Below are positions 28,447 to 32,842 of a stretch of 32,842 bases of DNA, one piece after another (positions within the stretch are counted from its first letter, which is position 1; each line of letters starts with the position of its first letter). The notes below the pieces were generated by a model that had not been told where the DNA came from, did not search any database, and saw nothing but the letters and a program-made list of their open reading frames with translations. This DNA is from Pseudoalteromonas rubra (GTDB lineage: Bacteria; Pseudomonadota; Gammaproteobacteria; Enterobacterales; Alteromonadaceae). Both the position numbers and the translations under genes were made by a program. The DNA lies in the NCBI RefSeq assembly GCF_000967655.1, contig NZ_JXYA01000012.1:1-32842 (forward strand), written 5' to 3'.

Positions 28447-28488
28447 ATTATTGCGCTAGATACGCATTATTAATTAGATGGAATAAGC

Positions 28489-29352
28489 ATGAATTCGATA
28501 TATGCCAGAGCGTGGTTACGCGTTTCACTGGTTTCGTTACTTGTTTTGAGTTCTCATTCGGGGTTTGCTGCGCAAGAAAGCATGCAAAGCGAGGACGATG
28601 AAGCGCTTGAGGGCGGGTTTGTTAAGCTAGGACTTGGCTACCGGGCCTCAACGCCAAACAGAGCGCGGGATCATCAAGGAAGTGGGGCTTCAGCATTTAT
28701 CAATGCCCGTTATCAGTTAGCGAATGGCTTGTTTGCTGAGCTGACTAATTACAGAATGCTTAATGATGGCACGCGTGTTGGGTATAATTTTTACAACCCC
28801 GACGGTTGGAACTTTGATGTTATCACCCTCAAGGCGCATCAAAGCCTTGACTTTCCCGGCTGGCAGAACAATAAGCCGACCGTACATTATCGTAAATCAA
28901 CCCAAATGCTGGGCGTGCGGGCCACAGGTTCTTTTAACAAAACCACAGTCCAGTTCAGCTGGGCACCATACTCGTTTAACCGGGAGTATGATGATGGCAT
29001 GTTTGCCTCTTTATGGGTCGATCAATCTTTTCAGTATAAAAACTGGCAGCTGTATGCCAATACGGGGTTAGTTTATCGCTCGGAGGAAATCATCAATTAC
29101 TATTTTGGTGTGCCCAAGGAGATAGCGACGTATATGTTTCCTGCCTATTCCACTTCCTCCGGGACAGAGGTTAGTGCAGAAATTGGGGCGTTGTATCCCA
29201 TTTCACAACACTGGATGTTTGAAACCTATTTTAAATACAGCCATATGCCGCGCAGTATCAATAACAGTCCGTGGGTAGCTATGTTCAACAGAGCTGAAAA
29301 CCGTGATGGACATGTATCTGAGCTGGGGATTTTAGTGAGCTTTGTGTTCTGA
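28489..29352 (+). CDS. MipA/OmpV family outer-membrane protein
   Basis: 287 residues. Signal peptide with cleavage near GFAA|QES, then amphipathic beta strands ending in a C-terminal phenylalanine (LGILVSFVF), the outer-membrane barrel signature. YRSEEIINYYFGVPKEIA and the later SAEIGALYPISQHWMF match the MipA/OmpV pattern. E. coli MipA is a scaffold for MltA and PBP1B, but many family members act as porin-like or stress-responsive outer-membrane proteins, so the role here is open. A DUF3019 gene follows after 31 bases, as in other Alteromonadales. It lies between CRISPR arrays, yet nothing links it to CRISPR function. Confidence 0.88.
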   Translation: MNSIYARAWLRVSLVSLLVLSSHSGFAAQESMQSEDDEALEGGFVKLGLGYRASTPNRARDHQGSGASAFINARYQLANGLFAELTNYRMLNDGTRVGYNFYNPDGWNFDVITLKAHQSLDFPGWQNNKPTVHYRKSTQMLGVRATGSFNKTTVQFSWAPYSFNREYDDGMFASLWVDQSFQYKNWQLYANTGLVYRSEEIINYYFGVPKEIATYMFPAYSTSSGTEVSAEIGALYPISQHWMFETYFKYSHMPRSINNSPWVAMFNRAENRDGHVSELGILVSFVF

Positions 29353-29383
29353 CCAAGTTGAAAGTATCTACTGTTATAGCGTT

Positions 29384-29812
29384 ATGAAAAGAATTCAAAA
29401 GAACCGAGCCGGTTTGCTCATGATCCTGTGTTTTACATGTCAGGGTTGGTTATTGTGTGGCCATCTTCAGGCAAAGCCTGATGACCCTGAGCTGAGCAGA
29501 CACCGACTGGAATTATCGCCAACTCAGTGTGTCTCTGTTACGCAAGGAGATAAATGTCACGTTGATGTGAAAGTGCAATGGCAGACACAAGCAGGAGGTA
29601 CGTATTGCCTCAAATCCTCTCATTCTCAGGAGGTGTTAAAGTGTTGGATAGGGGCACAAAGTGGCTATATTGAACAAACTATAGTGACCACAGAGCCTGT
29701 TGTATTTACACTTTACCAAGGAGATGGCGTGGAACTTGCCAAACGTGAACTCAAGCTGATGTGGGTATACAAACGTTCGGGCCGTTCACCTGCGTCATGG
29801 CGGATGTTTTAA
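29384..29812 (+). CDS. DUF3019 family exported protein
   Basis: 142 residues from the ATG at 29384 (an in-frame ATG at 29342 overlaps the end of the upstream gene and has no leader logic). Hydrophobic N-terminus after MKRIQKNR (GLLMILCFTCQGWLL), then a short beta-rich domain with four cysteines in the mature part (QCVSVTQGDKCHVDV, YCLKSS, LKCWIG) that could form two disulfides. It ends in LKLMWVYKRSGRSPASWRMF, a typical DUF3019 ending. The family is usually found with MipA/OmpV and an OmpR-type two-component pair; those regulators are not in this window. Function unknown. Confidence 0.8.
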   Translation: MKRIQKNRAGLLMILCFTCQGWLLCGHLQAKPDDPELSRHRLELSPTQCVSVTQGDKCHVDVKVQWQTQAGGTYCLKSSHSQEVLKCWIGAQSGYIEQTIVTTEPVVFTLYQGDGVELAKRELKLMWVYKRSGRSPASWRMF

Positions 29813-29836
29813 TCCTATATTTGTAAACAGCGTATC

Positions 29837-29880
29837 TTGATACACTTTGATACACATTGGTAGCCCTTGGTACACCTTCA
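29837..29880 (+). promoter_or_regulatory. Four tandem 10-bp direct repeats upstream of the serine hydrolase gene
   Basis: TTGATACAC, TTTGATACAC, TTGGTAGCC and TTGGTACAC follow each other with TAC/TAG at 29841, 29851, 29861 and 29871, an exact 10-base period. They end about 60 bases before the ATG at 29937. The same core appears before mipA/ompV (28408-28446), so one regulator probably controls both units. Confidence 0.55.
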
Positions 29881-29936
29881 CATACTGACTTCTTTTAGGA
29901 TGGTTTCACTTAAGCAAACTACCTAAAGGATATGCA

Positions 29937-31133
29937 ATGCAACTTACATCAAAGATAAAACATAGTGTACTGATGGCGTCGATTTGTCTTGGTCTGGGCG
30001 CTTGTGGCGGTTCAGATAAGCATACAGCGGCAATTCAACCAGAGCCGGTAAAAAAAGCCGAAGTAGTGCAGGCTGAGAGTAAAACTCTGGATTACCAGGC
30101 ACTGATAGATCAGCTGGTGTCGGACGAAGTGCCAGGAATACTGCTGTATGTGAGGACCCCCGAACACGAATTCACAGGAGCTGCGGGGGTCGCAGACCTG
30201 GAGCGGCATACCCCGATGGATATTAGCAGCAGCTTTCATATTGCCAGTTCTGGCAAAATTTTTACCGCGCTGCTGGCCACCATGCTACATGAAGACGGCA
30301 TGCTGGATCTGGACAACACGCTCGATACCTGGTTACCAGCCACTTTGCTGGATCAGATCCAATACAGTGACCAAGTCACACTAAGACAACTGCTTAATCA
30401 CAGCAGTGGTATTTACAACTATTCAGATAAAAATACCTATGTAGAAGACAAACTCGCTAATCCGGCGTTGCCTGTCACCAACGAGAGTCTGACAAAGTAC
30501 GCACTGAATCACCCCGGTTATTTTAAACCCGGTACCAGCGTTCATTATTCCAACACCAATTACACACTTGCAGGCATGATACTGGATAAAGTGCTGGGAT
30601 ATCATAACGCCATTGAGATACGAAACCGCATTATTACGCCTTTATCACTGGATGCAACATTTGCTATCGGCTATGAGCAGGACAAGGGCGAATTAACGCC
30701 GGGCTATGATTATATCGACGGCGAGTTCATGAATGTCGGCCCGCTGTTTAGTTCCATCTGGTCAAACGCAACACCGGTGGCCTCTTCGGTTGCTGATCTG
30801 GCACTGCTCACCCGTAGCCTGTTTAAAAATCCAGACTTTGCGAGTGAGTCATTACATGGGTTATTGCGCGGCCGTGATAGTCTTGTTCGCGAAGATGACA
30901 ACACTCAATACGCGCTGGGTATGATGAAACACACTTATCCAAATGCCACCGTATACGAACATAGCGGCGGTAACCATGGTTACTCCACTCAGAATGCCTA
31001 CATTGAAAGTCACGATACCAGCATTGTGCTGTTTTTGAGCTGTGGGTTTAGCAGTGAGGAATGCGTCAATGCAGAATACGGATTATTTGACTTTCTGCTT
31101 ACAGAACTGACAAAAGCCCCGGCTGTTGAGTAG
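29937..31133 (+). CDS. Serine beta-lactamase-fold lipoprotein (class C / DD-peptidase family)
   Basis: 398 residues; ATG with AAAGGA six bases upstream. Lipobox LGAC (cysteine 23) followed by GGSD. The serine hydrolase motifs are SSGK (S104 nucleophile, K107), YSN (204-206) and HSGG (342-345, in place of KTG), the set seen in family S12 D-alanyl-D-alanine carboxypeptidases, esterases and class C beta-lactamases. The HSG version is more common in peptidases and esterases than in true AmpC, so antibiotic hydrolysis should not be assumed. Envelope location fits a role on peptidoglycan or D-amino-acid peptides. Shares a putative operator with mipA/ompV. Confidence 0.88.
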   Translation: MQLTSKIKHSVLMASICLGLGACGGSDKHTAAIQPEPVKKAEVVQAESKTLDYQALIDQLVSDEVPGILLYVRTPEHEFTGAAGVADLERHTPMDISSSFHIASSGKIFTALLATMLHEDGMLDLDNTLDTWLPATLLDQIQYSDQVTLRQLLNHSSGIYNYSDKNTYVEDKLANPALPVTNESLTKYALNHPGYFKPGTSVHYSNTNYTLAGMILDKVLGYHNAIEIRNRIITPLSLDATFAIGYEQDKGELTPGYDYIDGEFMNVGPLFSSIWSNATPVASSVADLALLTRSLFKNPDFASESLHGLLRGRDSLVREDDNTQYALGMMKHTYPNATVYEHSGGNHGYSTQNAYIESHDTSIVLFLSCGFSSEECVNAEYGLFDFLLTELTKAPAVE

Positions 31134-31137
31134 GAGT

Positions 31138-31167
31138 AAAAGGGGGCTGAGAGTATTGCCCCTTTTT
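31138..31167 (+). terminator. Rho-independent terminator after the serine hydrolase gene
   Basis: AAAAGGGGGC (31138-31147) pairs with GCCCCTTTTT (31158-31167) around a 10-base loop, starting five bases after the stop codon. Confidence 0.88.
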
Positions 31168-31204
31168 AACAGCTGTGCAGTGGCAGAGTGAATTTGGCCA
31201 CTAC

Positions 31205-31275
31205 AGGGAGTATTCAATAGCTCCACAATGTGCACTTTGATTCATCCATGATGCGCCAATCTGCTCGACTCTACA
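31205..31275 (+). repeat. Diverged relative of the 132-bp CRISPR-embedded unit
   Basis: GGGAGTATTCAATAGC, ACAATGTGCACTTTGATTCA and TCCATGATGC line up in order with GGGAGCATCCAATAGG, GTAATGTGCACATTGATTCG and TCCATGAAGC of the 132-bp unit, about three bases in four over ~65 positions. No CRISPR repeat with GTCTTAAT lies beside it. The rest of the 31134-31487 gap is AT-rich with no gene seen. Confidence 0.7.
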
Positions 31276-31487
31276 TCAAAGTAATAAGCTTATTAATCAA
31301 AACCTTAAACTCACTTTGCAAAGCTGAGAATGTTTAGTTTGAAAAACCAAAAGCAGCCGAATTTTCTTAGCAGAATTAAATCAATCAAAAATCAATGCAA
31401 AATCAGGCAGTAAACAACCAGTACGTTACTGTAGAGGCTTCATCATCTTATTTAAGCCATAAAAAGCCAGAAAAATAAGGAACCGCC

Positions 31488-32336
31488 ATGCACTTTGTTC
31501 ATCGAATTTTTCCGTTATTACTTGCTACATTGACAACCAGCCATAGCAGTCATGCACATGCTCACACGCCTGAATTTAAAGGCCCTTATCTTGGCCAACC
31601 TTCTCCGGGGCTGACACCTCAGCCTTTTGCGCCCGGGGTGATTTCAACCGACAGACACCTTGAATCAGAAGTGTTGTTTTTACCCAACATGACTGAACTG
31701 TCTTTTACCCGCTATGGCGGTGAATACGGACGAGGCACATTAATGGCAATGCAATACACAAGCAACAACTGGCGCTGGAAAACAGTCCCTGCTGATGAGG
31801 CCAGCGCCTATCAGTCGCGCTATAGCCCGCCCGTATCAGAAATAAAAAAAATGGCACCATTTGAAGATATTCCTATTATTGGCTATGCCCGCTCGGCTGC
31901 CGATACCATTTTCTTTTACGTGTTAAATTTTGACGACGGCAGCGGGCATTTAAGTTATTCACGCCGGGTCAATGGTAAGTACGAAACACCGATAAAAATG
32001 AGCAAAGCGGTCAACAAAGGCAAGTACATTGCCCATCCTTTTGTTGCACCAGACGAATCGTATCTTATGTGGGATGCTGAAAAGGACGGCGAAAACACAC
32101 CTGATATTTACATCAGCTTCCGACAGCCAGACGGCAACTGGGGAGAAGCCATCAATATGGGCGACAAGATAAATACGCCACTTTACGAGCAACGCCCCAA
32201 AGTAACGCCGGATGGTAAATACCTGTTCTTCTGGCGTGGTGAGACTAAAACAAGAGAAGACGGCAGCCGCTATTTTATTGGCGGCCCCTATTGGGTGGAT
32301 GCGCAAATCATCGAGCAATTCAGGCCCAAGTTATAA
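31488..32336 (+). CDS. Exported PD40/TolB-like beta-propeller protein
   Basis: 282 residues. N-terminal signal peptide (about 1-24, then HAHAHTPEF). Several propeller-blade motifs of the PD40 type are visible: AHPFVAPDESYLMWDAE, DIYISFRQPDGNWGEAINMG, RPKVTPDGKYLFFWRG. Such domains occur in TolB and in many periplasmic or secreted binding proteins; nothing here shows an enzyme active site. AAGGA lies 6 bases before the ATG. It stands alone, separated by a terminator on the left and repeats on the right. Confidence 0.8.
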   Translation: MHFVHRIFPLLLATLTTSHSSHAHAHTPEFKGPYLGQPSPGLTPQPFAPGVISTDRHLESEVLFLPNMTELSFTRYGGEYGRGTLMAMQYTSNNWRWKTVPADEASAYQSRYSPPVSEIKKMAPFEDIPIIGYARSAADTIFFYVLNFDDGSGHLSYSRRVNGKYETPIKMSKAVNKGKYIAHPFVAPDESYLMWDAEKDGENTPDIYISFRQPDGNWGEAINMGDKINTPLYEQRPKVTPDGKYLFFWRGETKTREDGSRYFIGGPYWVDAQIIEQFRPKL

Positions 32337-32562
32337 ACTGGCTGTCTGTACCTATGCTCAACCGCTGCGTTTGCCCAGTATTTTGGGCTAGCGGAATATG
32401 GCTGAGTTTGGTAGCACTCGATCATCACACCTTTGTTATACCGGACTTGATCCGGTATCGACTTGGCTAACGACCAAATGGACGGATGGGCCTGAGCATT
32501 CTGTTATGTACCTGAGCGTTGCCAAACGTGCAATCTCAAGAGTTTGAGTTGGCATTGATTAA
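32337..32562. repeat. Intergenic stretch with a single REP-like palindrome
   Basis: No gene seen. The ATACCGG...CCGGTAT palindrome at 32438-32458 is the eighth copy in the window; here it lacks the surrounding ~92-bp unit except for short matches. The sequence then leads into the first CRISPR repeat. Confidence 0.7.
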
Positions 32563-32842
32563 GTCTTAATCCCCTCTAATGCGGGGAACGCAGCGCCGAC
32601 ATGTTCGAAGGGGATTATGCAAACAATGTCTCAATCCCTCTCGCGCGGAACGCAGCGACACCTTAGTTGTACCAGTCAATGACATACCAGCTGTCTCAAT
32701 CCCCTCTCGCGCGGAGAATGCAGCGCAACCTCAGACCAGATAAATCAAAAATTATCTGTCTCAATCCCCTCTCGCGCGGGGAATGCAGCTGCGCTCAACA
32801 CCGAGCATGGCACTGAAACCGTGTCTCAATCCCCTCTCGCGC
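32563..32842 (-). CRISPR. CRISPR array, repeat family 2, running off the right edge
   Basis: Repeats at 32563-32594, 32628-32656 (only 29 bases), 32693-32724, 32758-32789 and 32823-32842 (cut by the window end). Spacers 32595-32627, 32657-32692, 32725-32757 and 32790-32822 (33, 36, 33, 33 bases). Repeats become more regular to the right (GTCTCAATCCCCTCTCGCGC, then GGGGAATGCAGC), and the leftmost has GTCTTAAT and a changed loop, so the left is the old, trailer end. Minus-strand repeats end in ATTGAGAC, as in type III crRNA handles. Leader and probably cas genes lie beyond the window. Confidence 0.93.

Noticed and set aside
26386..28488. Hidden cas genes or small proteins in the 2.1-kb gene-free stretch
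   Set aside because: No sizeable open frame with a start and ribosome site lies entirely within this stretch; the sequence is made of tandem palindromes, CRISPR repeats and duplicated flanks.
29937..31133. AmpC-type antibiotic resistance beta-lactamase
   Set aside because: It is a lipoprotein with HSG in place of KTG, and the family includes peptidases and esterases; resistance is not supported by sequence alone.

Overview
The window looks like the chromosome of a marine gammaproteobacterium of the Pseudoalteromonas/Alteromonadales type. The basis is the E. coli-like order ybeL / leuS-lptE-holA-nadD / rsfS-rlmH-mrdA-rodA-rlpA-dacA-ybeD-lipB-lipA, the ygiF/ygiM-like pair, and MipA/OmpV next to a DUF3019 protein. 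The genus is an inference from gene content; no search was run.

Layout: 43-6637 is housekeeping on mostly the minus strand: a START-domain protein, a CYTH-CHAD triphosphatase, a plus-strand SH3/YgiM-like protein, and a Lon-like protease followed by a membrane-anchored FKBP. The zinc-ribbon ybeL homologue diverges from leuS. 6847-19534 is one dense plus-strand block for tRNA charging, LPS assembly, DNA polymerase III delta, NAD synthesis, ribosome factors, the rod-shape peptidoglycan machinery (PBP2, RodA, RlpA, PBP5/DacA) and lipoate synthesis. Many genes overlap by 1-4 bases, and clear terminators follow dacA and lipA.

From 19.8 kb onward the content is accessory. A two-domain protein (possible GNAT/LuxI-like N-terminus plus a SAM methyltransferase) sits beside a LuxR-family regulator with an autoinducer-binding domain, and a large unknown lipoprotein lies convergent to it. 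Next are two adjacent CRISPR type III accessory genes: an SSO2081-like/NE0113-family CARF ring nuclease with a C-terminal winged-helix-like region, and a two-transmembrane protein with a cytosolic CARF-like domain. The following 2.1 kb holds no gene. It contains five ~92-bp tandem palindrome units, CRISPR repeats of two related families, a 132-bp unit built into the CRISPR arrays, and a ~330-bp segmental duplication. Then come mipA/ompV, a DUF3019 gene, a serine beta-lactamase-fold lipoprotein and a PD40 beta-propeller protein. A CRISPR array of the second repeat family runs off the right edge.

Working model: the CARF pair are ancillary effectors of a type III CRISPR system whose Cas10/Cas6/Cas7 genes lie outside the window, probably to the right. 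The ring nuclease would lower cyclic oligoadenylate, and the membrane protein would be the alarm-activated effector. Array orientation is inferred from repeat ends that read ATTGAGAC/ATTAAGAC on the minus strand, like the type III crRNA 5' handle. On that reading the crRNAs are antisense to the plus-strand sequence of the spacers, and one spacer looks like a ribosome binding site plus start codon.
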